DNA of 47,318 bases from a bacterium (GCA_030427445.1 JAUIBQ010000007.1:1-47318); one strand, 5' to 3'. Counted from the stretch's first letter, positions 26,312 to 35,331 are shown. Numbers and translations: made by a program. The notes: generated by a model from the letters alone, not told the origin.

Positions 26312-26937
26312 GTAAGCCAGTTTTAGTTTTAGATTTCGATGACTGCTTGATACCTACCGATGTACCCTTGCGAGAGTGGATTACTAGAGAAAAAGGTATA
26401 GATTTAGTGAGTGCTGAGAGGGTCCCAGGGAAGTTTATGTATGAAGAAGCTTTTCCTGATAGTGGATTAACCGCCGCGATTGCAATTAGCTTGGTGGATG
26501 AATATATAGCTACAGCAAGTATCAATACACTACCTTTCGAAAAAGTTATCGAGACTTTAGAGGAGTTACACCGGCATTTTGAACTTCATATAGTCACAGC
26601 ACGTCCTGACATACATCATGATGTAACTCTTAAGTCAGTAGAGAAGCATTTTAAGCCTGGTCTTATAACAGATGTGCACAGTGTTGGAGGGAGTGGGCAC
26701 ACGAAGCATACAACTAAGGAGCAGAAATACAGAGAATTGAATGCTGTAGCAACCGTTGATGACGGTGACCATAATGTAAACACAGCTATAGAAGTGGGGT
26801 TACTCGCGTTTTCTTTGCAACATCCTACCCATGAGCATAACGGTATGGCACTACATGCGGATGCAATCGTCATAACAGACTTTTCGGAGATGCTGGATTA
26901 CATCGATAGGATTCTGCAACATGAAGTCAGAAGCTAG
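26308..26937 (+). CDS. HAD-superfamily hydrolase / 5'-nucleotidase-like
   Basis: VLDFDDCLIPTD motif I, HIVTARPDIH, VATVDDGDHNV. Confidence 0.75.
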   Translation: MSKPVLVLDFDDCLIPTDVPLREWITREKGIDLVSAERVPGKFMYEEAFPDSGLTAAIAISLVDEYIATASINTLPFEKVIETLEELHRHFELHIVTARPDIHHDVTLKSVEKHFKPGLITDVHSVGGSGHTKHTTKEQKYRELNAVATVDDGDHNVNTAIEVGLLAFSLQHPTHEHNGMALHADAIVITDFSEMLDYIDRILQHEVRS

Positions 26938-27247
26938 TTTTAAAGATAGAATTGAAGATTTAGTTAGCACCATACCAGAAAAGAGGGTAATGACATATGG
27001 GCAGATTGCTGCACTTTGTGGGTCTCCGCGAGCTGCACGCATCGTTGGTGGGATTGCGCATTACGGAGATCCTGGGCTTCCGTGGCACCGCGTTGTAAAC
27101 AAACAAGGCGGGCTTGCTAGTGGGTATCATGGAGGACGTCATGCTCAGAAAGAACACCTGGAGGCTGAAGGTGTTGAAGTGTTGGGAGAAGCCGGAAGTT
27201 ATTCTGTAGATATTGAAAAATTACTGTGGTGGCCGGATGAGCAATAA
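26921..27247 (+). CDS. MGMT family alkyltransferase-like protein (ATL)
   Basis: MTYGQIAALCGSPRAARIVGG..GLPWHRVVNKQGG: PWHR in place of the PCHR active site. Confidence 0.85.
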   Translation: MKSEASFKDRIEDLVSTIPEKRVMTYGQIAALCGSPRAARIVGGIAHYGDPGLPWHRVVNKQGGLASGYHGGRHAQKEHLEAEGVEVLGEAGSYSVDIEKLLWWPDEQ

Positions 27248-28109
27248 GATATCAGAACTCTATATTGTCGGTCCTACGGCGAGCGGAAAAAGTGCTCTTG
27301 CGATGAGTGTCGCTGAGCAGTTGAATGGTGAGATCGTCTGTGCAGATTCGCAGACAGTTCGTCGGCAGCTGGATATCGGTACGGCGAAGCCACCCAAAGC
27401 TGATCAAGAGAAAATCAAGCATCACATGGTGGATATTATTGAGCCGTTTGAAGATTTTAGTGTCGCTACGTTTAAATCTTTAGCACGTAAATGTATCGAT
27501 GAGATTATGAATAAAGAGAAACTTCCAGTCATTGTCGGAGGAAGTGGGATGTATATCGATTCCCTGTTCTATGATTATGCAATAGGCGAACAAAAGACGA
27601 ACTATGATAAGAGCGAACTGGAGCAACTTTCTGTAAATGAGTTACAAAAAATCATACGAAGCAACTCATGGCCGATGCCAGAAAACTCACGAAACCCGAG
27701 ACATTTGATCGGGGTAATTATGCGTGGCGGACAGGTGAATCATGATATGGGCGAGGCAGACATACATAAACTGATTGTCGGTTTACTGCCCAGTGATGAA
27801 GTATTAAAGCAGCGTATTAGTGAGCGCACAGAGCTAATGTTCAGTGAAGGTATCGTTGAAGAGACACGGCTTCTAATCGAAAAATATGGTGAGTTACCTA
27901 AAAAAATGGATGCTATCGCATACCCAATTGTTAGTAGGTATGTCGAAGGTAGTATCACGCTAGATGAGGCAAAAGAGCAACTACGACGCGGTGACTGGCA
28001 GTACGCTCGAAAGCAAAAAGCGTGGTTCAAGCGCAACCCACATATCGCATGGTTTGAGACACAAAAAGATGCGCGAGAATTTATCATACAAACAATGAAC
28101 AAAAACTAG
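27237..28109 (+). CDS. miaA: tRNA dimethylallyltransferase
   Basis: YIVGPTASGKSALAMSVAEQLNGEIVCADSQTVRRQLDIGTAKP; RKQKAWFKRN. Confidence 0.92.
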   Translation: MSNKISELYIVGPTASGKSALAMSVAEQLNGEIVCADSQTVRRQLDIGTAKPPKADQEKIKHHMVDIIEPFEDFSVATFKSLARKCIDEIMNKEKLPVIVGGSGMYIDSLFYDYAIGEQKTNYDKSELEQLSVNELQKIIRSNSWPMPENSRNPRHLIGVIMRGGQVNHDMGEADIHKLIVGLLPSDEVLKQRISERTELMFSEGIVEETRLLIEKYGELPKKMDAIAYPIVSRYVEGSITLDEAKEQLRRGDWQYARKQKAWFKRNPHIAWFETQKDAREFIIQTMNKN

Positions 28110-28132
28110 TTCGTTTTTGATACAATAGACTC

Positions 28133-28801
28133 ATGGTCGAGCAGTTATTTGGTTCAAAGACGAGGGTTAAACTGTTAAAACTGTTTTACAGTAATCCAAA
28201 TCGTTCATTTTATGTGCGCGAAATTACGCGCAAAGTCGAAGAGCAGATTAATTCTGTTCGTCGTGAGTTATCTAATTTGCTTTCGCTCGGGATTATTTCG
28301 TCAGACAAATCGAACAATCGTTTGTACTATGAAGTGAACCAAAAGTACGAGCACTATGAGCCACTAAGTCAGATGTTTGGAACAAAGCCTGCGAAGAAAG
28401 CTGAGCCTAAGAAAGATTCTAAGAAGGCAGATACTAAAGCGGCTCAGGTGGAATCTAAGGCGCCTGCTAAAGAGAAAGAGACAAATAAAGCGGTCGAGCT
28501 TGCCGAAGCAGAGCAATGGAGTGGAGTTGGAAATGTGTTTGGGATTGCATATAGTGGAGCGTACACAAGAGATACGAACGCATTGGCTGATATCGTGATA
28601 ATTGGAGACGTAAGCATTCCAAAAGTTGAAGCAGTAATCGTCGAGCTAGAGAAAGAAAAGAATAACGAGCTGAGATATGCAGTCTTTGATCTTGATGAGT
28701 GGAAGTACCGACGGCAGGTACATGATAAGTTTTATTCAAAGTTTATGGATACAAAAATGCAAATAGTCCTCGATAAAGAGGCGCTATTTGAGCGTAATTA
28801 A
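28133..28801 (+). CDS. winged-helix regulator fused to nucleotidyltransferase-like domain
   Basis: LFGSKTRVKLLKLFYSNPNRSFYVREITRKVEEQINSVRRELSNL; GIAYSGAYTRDTNALADIVIIGD. Confidence 0.75.
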   Translation: MVEQLFGSKTRVKLLKLFYSNPNRSFYVREITRKVEEQINSVRRELSNLLSLGIISSDKSNNRLYYEVNQKYEHYEPLSQMFGTKPAKKAEPKKDSKKADTKAAQVESKAPAKEKETNKAVELAEAEQWSGVGNVFGIAYSGAYTRDTNALADIVIIGDVSIPKVEAVIVELEKEKNNELRYAVFDLDEWKYRRQVHDKFYSKFMDTKMQIVLDKEALFERN

Positions 28802-28815
28802 TGGAGATATAAAAA

Positions 28816-29469
28816 ATGGAGTTAGAGTTTTACGGAGCTAATTGCTTTCGAGTAAAAACAAAAGATGCGAGCGTCGTACTTGACGACACGCTAAGTAAAA
28901 ATGGTGCCAAATCTGTCACAAAAAAAGATGAAGTTGCGATTTTTTCTCAGCATCAGCTTATTACTGATGATGCAGCAAAAACTGCTAGGCTAGTGCTAGA
29001 GAGCCCCGGTGAATACGAAGTAGGAGACCTAACAGTACGCGGTGTACAAGCGCGCGCCCATATGGATGAGGAAGGCGACAAAAAAACAGCTGTCGTTTAT
29101 CAGATGCTTTACGACGGCCAGACAATTACATTCTTAGGTCACGTGCATCCAGATATCGTTGATGAAGTTATCGAAGTAGCTGGAGGAACAGATGTGCTTG
29201 TGCTACCTGTTGGTGGCAACGGCTATACACTTGATGCAACTGGCGCAACAAGCTTGATCAAGAAAATCGAACCAGATGTTGTGATACCTTCGTATTATCA
29301 CGATGATGCACTCACATTTGAAGTACCGGCAGCTCCGCTAGACGACTTCATTAAAACGAGTGGTCTACAGGTTGACGAAGAGTTATCAAACCAAGCAAGT
29401 TATAAGGTGAAGCGAGTATCCGACTTGGAGTCGGGACAAACAAAGCTTGTCACACTTCAAAAGAAATAA
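28816..29469 (+). CDS. MBL-fold metal-dependent hydrolase-like protein
   Basis: UlaG/YddR-like pattern MELEFYGANCFRVKTKDASVVLDD; VLVLPVGGNGYTLDATGA. Confidence 0.72.
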   Translation: MELEFYGANCFRVKTKDASVVLDDTLSKNGAKSVTKKDEVAIFSQHQLITDDAAKTARLVLESPGEYEVGDLTVRGVQARAHMDEEGDKKTAVVYQMLYDGQTITFLGHVHPDIVDEVIEVAGGTDVLVLPVGGNGYTLDATGATSLIKKIEPDVVIPSYYHDDALTFEVPAAPLDDFIKTSGLQVDEELSNQASYKVKRVSDLESGQTKLVTLQKK

Positions 29470-29488
29470 CACTACCTTTTATTGAAAA

Positions 29489-29521
29489 TAAAAAACACCC
29501 GGCGGATTTCCGGGTGTTTTT
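29489..29521. terminator. bidirectional intrinsic terminator
   Basis: AAAACACCCGG-cggattt-CCGGGTGTTTT between convergent genes. Confidence 0.85.
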
Positions 29522-29538
29522 AATAGTCAGCCAAAGGA

Positions 29539-29733
29539 TTAGCTAGCGATGATGCCTTTTTTCTTCATTGTTCGAAGTGCACTTGTGCTAACTTTCATAG
29601 TCACTTTTTTGCCATCGATAATCAATGTCTTCTTCTGAAGGTTTGGCTTCCAGACTTTTTTAGTTCGGCGCAGTGAAAAGCTAACGTTGTGGCCGTATTG
29701 TTTTCCTTTGCCTGTGATGTCACATTGTTTCAT
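29539..29733 (-). CDS. rpmB: 50S ribosomal protein L28
   Basis: MKQCDITGKGKQYGHNVSFSLRRTKKVWKPNLQ. Confidence 0.93.
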   Translation of the reverse strand: MKQCDITGKGKQYGHNVSFSLRRTKKVWKPNLQKKTLIIDGKKVTMKVSTSALRTMKKKGIIAS

Positions 29734-29863
29734 GGGTGAATCCTTAATTACTCGCTTGATGCTTATCTAAGTCGCATCGATATTTATCTGTTAATCGACA
29801 TACATAGTACTATAATTATCTCCTCTGGTCAATGCTTCGGTGCATGTGTATAGTAGTAGGGAC

Positions 29864-30463
29864 ATGTATCAACTTTCTCCAGTCGCAGATATCGTTGTCT
29901 TCATCAGCACTCTTCTCGTGTCAATCGTGCTTCACGAGATGATGCACGCAGCAGTAGCGTACAAACTTGGCGATGACCTCGCACACTCAGAAGGAAGGAT
30001 TTCTCTTAATCCACTCAACCATATCGATCCATTTTTAACGATACTCATGCCACTACTTTTTTATGTTACAACTGGGGCGTTTATCCTTGCTGCAAAGCCT
30101 GTGCCAATCAATACATCAAGGATTCGAGGAGATGAATATGGACTCGCGCTCGTCGGTATCGCTGGACCGCTTACGAACTTTGCCTTAGCCATTCTTGGGG
30201 GAGTCCTGCTGCGCTTTGTAAGCTTTGGAGGAGTCGTAGAAGCGGTGTTGATGCAGTTTATCGTGATAAACGTCGCACTATGTGCGTTTAACTTACTACC
30301 GATACCCCCACTGGACGGATCACGTGTGCTGTATGCAGTTGCACCAGATGCGGTACGTGCAGTTATGCAGAGAATCGAACAGTTCGGCTTGATGGTGTTA
30401 CTTATACTTATTTTTGTTCTAGGTCCAGTGATATCGCACTTCTTACGGCCGTTGACGCGGTAA
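29864..30463 (+). CDS. site-2 protease (M50) family membrane metalloprotease
   Basis: VLHEMMHAAVAYKLGD HExxH motif, NLLPIPPLDGSRVL. Confidence 0.9.
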   Translation: MYQLSPVADIVVFISTLLVSIVLHEMMHAAVAYKLGDDLAHSEGRISLNPLNHIDPFLTILMPLLFYVTTGAFILAAKPVPINTSRIRGDEYGLALVGIAGPLTNFALAILGGVLLRFVSFGGVVEAVLMQFIVINVALCAFNLLPIPPLDGSRVLYAVAPDAVRAVMQRIEQFGLMVLLILIFVLGPVISHFLRPLTR

Positions 30464-30529
30464 GTAACGGACGAATACCACTCTAAAAAGTCACACCCAT
30501 GGCATGTATAATAGTAGGTACAGTGAACA

Positions 30530-30679
30530 TTAACTTGCAGTGGTGCCTCGCTCATAAATGATTTTTCTGAACAATAAATCATATGGGCATTCGAAGTCGT
30601 GATAACCCGTGGGTTTTCACTCAGATAGCCCACCTAGCTTTAAGCAGGTAAATCAGAGCGGGGTGCCTTTGCCAGTTAA
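30530..30679 (+). ncRNA. candidate structured RNA upstream of rnpB
   Basis: TATAAT at 30507; long stem TTAACT..AGTTAA and GGTGCCTCGCTC..GAGCGGGGTGCC (GU allowed). Confidence 0.4.
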
Positions 30680-30691
30680 GAACCACTAGCG

Positions 30692-30697
30692 TATAAT
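30692..30697 (+). promoter_or_regulatory. rnpB promoter -10 (with TTGCCA -35 at 30669-30674)
   Basis: TTGCCA-N17-TATAAT immediately upstream of rnpB. Confidence 0.8.
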
Positions 30698-30704
30698 CAG
30701 TGCT

Positions 30705-31069
30705 TGCCAAGAGATATCAGGCTAACCGCTGGTCTTTTTAGACGAGAGGAAAGTCCGAGCAGCATAGGCGAATGACAGTTGCTAACAGCAACCAGGGGTA
30801 ACCCTAGGGAAAGTGCCACAGAAACGAAACTACCACTTGTGGGTAAAAGATGAAAAGAGCAGGGTAAGAGCCTGCAGTTGGCTGTAGTGATGTAGCCAAA
30901 TGGTAAACCCTGTCTGCTGCAAGGAAGGTGGAATATTCAGTTATGATCGGTTCGCCGCCGTCCACCGACAAAACCGCTTGATCATTAGGGTGACTTAATG
31001 ACTAGATAGATGGTTAGCGTCGCACGCTCTGCATGCGGAACAAGACTCGGCTTATAGGTATCTCTTGGT
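30705..31069 (+). ncRNA. rnpB: RNase P RNA (bacterial type A-like)
   Basis: GAGGAAAGTCCGAGCA, CACAGAAAC, GGGTAAGAGCCTGCAG and terminal AAGAGATATC/GGTATCTCTT pairing. Confidence 0.92.
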
Positions 31070-31202
31070 TTTTTGATTTTGTTAACTATATCGTAGTACT
31101 ATATTCTAATATTCTTAAGAAACTAAGAAATATAGTAATAACACTTTAAAATAAAGCACCGCACGTAATGTTGTGCGGTGTTTTTGTATAAAACATTGAA
31201 AG

Positions 31203-31547
31203 TTATTTCTTGACTGTTTTTGCGATAGCAGTGAACGCTTTGCTGTCTGCAACTGCGATTTCTGCGAGCATCTTACGGTTAAGTGTGATGCCTTTTTCTT
31301 TTAGGCCGTTGATAAGCTGTGAATAGGTTGTACCATTTTCACGAGCTGCTGCGTTGATACGAGTGTTCCATAGCTGACGGAATGTTCGCTTACGATTACG
31401 TCGATCATTGTATGAGTTTGTAAGTGAGCGAATAACTGCTTGCTTACCACGTCGTACACTTGAGCGATTAGAAAGGGACATTCCCTTCGTGCTTTTACGA
31501 ATCTTGTTGTGTCGTGCGCGTGCTGTGACGCCTCGTTTTACTCTCAT
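31203..31547 (-). CDS. rplT: 50S ribosomal protein L20
   Basis: MRVKRGVTARARHNKIRKSTKG; NRKRTFRQLWNTRINAAAR. Confidence 0.95.
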   Translation of the reverse strand: MRVKRGVTARARHNKIRKSTKGMSLSNRSSVRRGKQAVIRSLTNSYNDRRNRKRTFRQLWNTRINAAARENGTTYSQLINGLKEKGITLNRKMLAEIAVADSKAFTAIAKTVKK

Positions 31548-31744
31548 TATTTAGCTCCTAAATTTAGCTTAGCGTTTTTCGCTTGCTTGCCTTCGATCTC
31601 GACAGTTCCTGCGTGAGTTCGCTTACGGCTCTTTGATTTCTTCTGTAGCAAGTGGTTTCCTGATGCTTTTCGGCGTAGGACTTTACCGTTCTTGTTTACT
31701 TTAATGCGGTCTTTAGTGCCGCTGTGGGTCTTTAGTTTAGGCAT
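31547..31744 (-). CDS. rpmI: 50S ribosomal protein L35
   Basis: MPKLKTHSGTKDRIKVNKNGKVLRRKASGNHLLQKKS. Confidence 0.95.
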   Translation of the reverse strand: MPKLKTHSGTKDRIKVNKNGKVLRRKASGNHLLQKKSKSRKRTHAGTVEIEGKQAKNAKLNLGAK

Positions 31745-31745
31745 A

Positions 31746-32261
31746 TTAGTTGCTCCTTAGTGTGAAGCTTAGTTGTCGACCTGCAAATTGTGGTTTCTGG
31801 TCTACGACGGCTTCCTCGTTAAATGATTCGATTATCTTATCAGCGAGTGCAAATCCTACTTCTTTGTGGGCTAGCTCTCTTCCTCTGAAGCGTAGAACAT
31901 ACTTTACCTTTTGTCCTGCTCCGAAAAACTCACGTGCCTTTTTAGCTTTCACTTCTAAGTCGTGGTCGCTAATCTTGAGGCCCATGCGAATCTGTTTGAT
32001 TTCATTTGCCTTAGTGGTTTTCTGGTTTCGCTTCTGTTGCTTTGCTTTCTGGTACTTGTATTTGCCCCAGTCGATCACTTTCGCAACAGGAGGAGATGCG
32101 TTAGGAGAAATTTCGACAAGATCTAATCCTGCGTTACGTGCTTCTGCGAGAGCTTCGCTCCGAGATAGTACTCCTATTTGATCACCATTTTCATCAATAA
32201 CTCGTAATTCGTTCGCACGAATACGTTCATTGACACGTGTAAAATCTGCTATGGTTATCAC
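31746..32261 (-). CDS. infC: translation initiation factor IF-3
   Basis: VNERIRANELRVIDENGDQIGVLSRSEAL; KEIRMGLKISDHDL-like motif. Confidence 0.95.
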   Translation of the reverse strand: MITIADFTRVNERIRANELRVIDENGDQIGVLSRSEALAEARNAGLDLVEISPNASPPVAKVIDWGKYKYQKAKQQKRNQKTTKANEIKQIRMGLKISDHDLEVKAKKAREFFGAGQKVKYVLRFRGRELAHKEVGFALADKIIESFNEEAVVDQKPQFAGRQLSFTLRSN

Positions 32262-32324
32262 TCCTTGCTGATATTGATTTTTCAGGTATCTATCATAACA
32301 GATACGAGAAGTGAAATCAAGGAG

Positions 32325-33848
32325 TTATATTGTTTTTGTAGGACGATACTGCACAGCTTCTGCTATATGTTTTTTCTCAATAGCCTCTGAGCCTTCTAGA
32401 TCAGCAATAGTACGACTAATTTTGAGCAGTTTCATATAGACACGAGCGGAGAAGTCTAGTTTCTTAGCTGCAGTGTCCAGAAACTCCTTTGCCTCTGGTG
32501 TGATTAAGCTGAATTTATTAATTTGCTTATTGTTCATCTGGGCATTGTTCTTCTGACTTTTGAATCTCTTTTGCTGGATTTGTTGTGCTTGCTCAACGCG
32601 CTTCCGTATGGTGACTGAATTTTCGCCATTAGAGCTGCTTCCTAGGAGCTTCTCATGGTCGATATTGTCAACAGTCACATGGATGTCTATGCGGTCATTG
32701 ATAGGTCCTGATATCTTTTTGTGATATCTCGAAAGTTCGAGCGGGGAACAGGTACAAACCTTTGTGCTACCCCAATACCCGCATGGACATGGGTTCTTAG
32801 TTGCGACGAGGATAAAGTCTGCAGGGTAGGTAAGTGTTTCTTTTGCTCGAGACACAGTTACATTGCCGTCTTCGAGCGGCTGTCTCAGAGCTTCGATAGT
32901 GCTGCGCTTGAACTCTGGAAGCTCGTCCAAGAACAGTACACCGTGATGAGCAAGCGATACTTCTCCTGGCCGAGGGTTTTGGCCTCCACCAATGATCGCG
33001 ACATCACTTGAGCTATGGTGAGGTGACCTAAAAGGTCTGGTTTTAATCAAGGTGGTCGCATCGTTATTTGAAAGAGAATGAATATGTGTGATAGTCACTA
33101 CTTCTTGAGGAGAGGGGCTACTCATAATACTAGGGAGTGCTTTTGCGAGCATGCTTTTACCAACACCTGGAGGACCATTTAAGATAATGTTGTGTCCACC
33201 AGCAGCTGCAATCTCAAGTGCACGCTTTGCTCGCTGCTGTCCGACGATGTCCCTAAAATCCAATGCATTCTGGCTGTCTTCTTGAGACGTATCTATGTTA
33301 GAAGTGGTTGTTTTGAACGCTAGAGGCTCGTCGCTCGCCATTTGTTTGTAGAGTTCTTTTAAATTAACAACCGGTAGGTAAGTAATTCCTTCTATCAAGT
33401 TGATCTGATCTTCGTTCGCTGCAGGAATGATAAAGGTATCGAAGCCAAGTTTCATTGCACCTAAGACACGTCCAAGTATGCCGCGCACTGGCTTAACTGT
33501 GCCGTCTAAGCCGAGTTCACCAAAAATAACTATGTCTCTTTTGATAAGACGGATCATCTTTGACTCATGAAGTATTTGTAAAGCTATCGGTAAATCATAG
33601 TGAGAGCCGTCCTTGGGTATGTCGCTCGGGGATATATTAATCGTTATTCGTTTCTTAGGTAGTTGTAACTCGGATGCAGTGAATGCACTTCTTATACGCT
33701 CTTTAGACTCATCGAGAGATCTGCCCGCAAAGCCAACGATTGTCATTACCGGCAGTCCGTTACTCATGCTACATTCAGGTTCGACTAAGGTAGACGTACT
33801 GCCTGAATTATGGATAGTAAAGATGGCCATGATTGTATTCCTCTTCAA
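32325..33848 (-). CDS. YifB/ComM family Mg-chelatase-like AAA+ ATPase
   Basis: GLPVMTIVGFAGRSLDESKERI; NIILNGPPGVGKSMLAKALPSIM; FRSPHHSSSDVAIIGGG. Confidence 0.93.
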   Translation of the reverse strand: MKRNTIMAIFTIHNSGSTSTLVEPECSMSNGLPVMTIVGFAGRSLDESKERIRSAFTASELQLPKKRITINISPSDIPKDGSHYDLPIALQILHESKMIRLIKRDIVIFGELGLDGTVKPVRGILGRVLGAMKLGFDTFIIPAANEDQINLIEGITYLPVVNLKELYKQMASDEPLAFKTTTSNIDTSQEDSQNALDFRDIVGQQRAKRALEIAAAGGHNIILNGPPGVGKSMLAKALPSIMSSPSPQEVVTITHIHSLSNNDATTLIKTRPFRSPHHSSSDVAIIGGGQNPRPGEVSLAHHGVLFLDELPEFKRSTIEALRQPLEDGNVTVSRAKETLTYPADFILVATKNPCPCGYWGSTKVCTCSPLELSRYHKKISGPINDRIDIHVTVDNIDHEKLLGSSSNGENSVTIRKRVEQAQQIQQKRFKSQKNNAQMNNKQINKFSLITPEAKEFLDTAAKKLDFSARVYMKLLKISRTIADLEGSEAIEKKHIAEAVQYRPTKTI

Positions 33849-33920
33849 GTAAGTTTAGACATATAGTACCAGAGAAATAACCTAAAATCAGTGAAAAATA
33901 AAAAAGCTCTTAAAATAAGT

Positions 33921-33963
33921 AACGACGATCTGCGAGAGGATCGTCGTTACAGTTCTCGTTTTT
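33921..33963 (+). terminator. strong hairpin (terminator-like)
   Basis: GTAACGACGATC-tgcgagag-GATCGTCGTTAC followed by a T-rich stretch. Confidence 0.55.
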
Positions 33964-34655
33964 GTTTTTGAGCACTTAATTTATTCAAAGTGCTGGGTAT
34001 AGATTAACCGTAAAAAATGCTTGTGTCAATAACAATTTTCATGTTTTTAAGTATAAAAGACAACGTTCATTTTGTGTTCGTGTTTTTAGGAAAGTTAACT
34101 ACTTGTTATTAGTATAGTAATCAAATGTAATTAGCTTCCTCAAGCGGACACAGTAGGTGACTTCTGAGAACTTTATAAAAAGATATTATGCGGCTAGTTT
34201 CGCTGGTGTCATATATAGTGCGTATAGTAGGAATGCTCTATGTGGAAGCGTAAAGCACACGAATAGCGGTGAACTTAGGATTCATGTTTTTGTAATACAT
34301 TTTTATCATAAAGATGTTCCCACACATTGTTCGCAGCCATATGGTCGGTTTAATAGTAAAAAGTTATGTGGTAAAGCTTATCGTTAGTCAAAAGCTGTTT
34401 CATTGAGGGTTTATATTTACAAATAACAAAGTAAAAATGGGTATCCTAGAAATAACTTAGCTTAGTAAAACTTTCTAGTGTCCTGTACATTACAGTATCA
34501 GGTGAATCTAAAAAATATCGTATCTTCTAACTAAAATCTTATGCTTGTAACGTTGTATTTTAGTTAACATATATTCTAATAATAATGCTAGTATCTGTAT
34601 CAGTAAAACAGTTCACCATAGCAATTAATACAACATTATAATTGATAATAGCATA

Positions 34656-34684
34656 TTGACTTTTTATAGAGCTTATGCTAGATT
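34656..34684 (+). promoter_or_regulatory. sigma70-like promoter of a candidate ncRNA
   Basis: TTGACT-N17-TAGATT. Confidence 0.7.
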
Positions 34685-34690
34685 GTACTC

Positions 34691-34894
34691 ATGGTTCAAC
34701 AAAAACAAACAACCATTCAAAACAAAAATAGTGTCGCTCATGTAGGCCTAAAGCCCACATAGAGCGGTCAGTCAAACGTCCGATAAAAGGACGATAAGCG
34801 CTTCAATAGTATATTTTATAAAGTGCATTTATCGTCCTTGAAGGACTCTCTTATCTCGCATGAGCTGCACTACTTCTCTTGGTGCAGCTTTTTT
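34691..34894 (+). ncRNA. candidate structured small RNA (~204 nt), family unknown
   Basis: Promoter 7 nt upstream; hairpins ATGGTT/AACCAT, CGCTC..GAGCG, AAGGACGATAA..TTATCGTCCTT; terminator AGCTGCAC..GTGCAGCT-TTTTT. Confidence 0.65.
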
Positions 34895-34926
34895 GTATAA
34901 TCAAAAGGTCTAATGAAAGAATAATT

Positions 34927-35280
34927 ATGAAGTTTATCGATCGTAGCAGCCTAAATCGAATAGCAGTTATCGTACTGTCTAGTTTTTTGCTGATCCTCTA
35001 TGTAGTACTGATTGACCCAAGTAGCGGAGGTTTATTGGTGATACTTGGGCCTATAATACTTGCCTGGGTTATTTTATATGCTTTTGTAAGTGTGGTTCTT
35101 GATAAAGTGTTGCACAAGACTCGAATAACAGTAGTGCGGTTTGTATCTGCTACTATTGCATCATCTGGCCTGTTCTTCCTGCTGTTAAGCGGTATTGGCA
35201 CAATCAGCGCAGTAGACGTTGTATTAACTAGCGCTCTAGTATTGATAATTGGCTTTTATGTTGCTCGACTCTGGAAATAA
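34927..35280 (+). CDS. small membrane protein
   Basis: MKFIDRSSLNRIAVIVLSSFLLILY... with four predicted TM segments; supplied start 34879 falls in the ncRNA terminator. Confidence 0.65.
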   Translation: MKFIDRSSLNRIAVIVLSSFLLILYVVLIDPSSGGLLVILGPIILAWVILYAFVSVVLDKVLHKTRITVVRFVSATIASSGLFFLLLSGIGTISAVDVVLTSALVLIIGFYVARLWK

Positions 35281-35331
35281 GGTGTTATAGGTGGTAAAAT
35301 AACACCTGTAAATTAAAAAAGACCCTCATTA

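Noticed and set aside
34157-34387. 76-aa ORF in the AT-rich gap
   Set aside because: No RBS or convincing promoter and unusual composition; probably chance, or at best a degraded remnant.
34691-34894. Identification as 6S RNA
   Set aside because: 6S is a single long rod with a central bubble; this sequence forms several separate hairpins plus a terminator.
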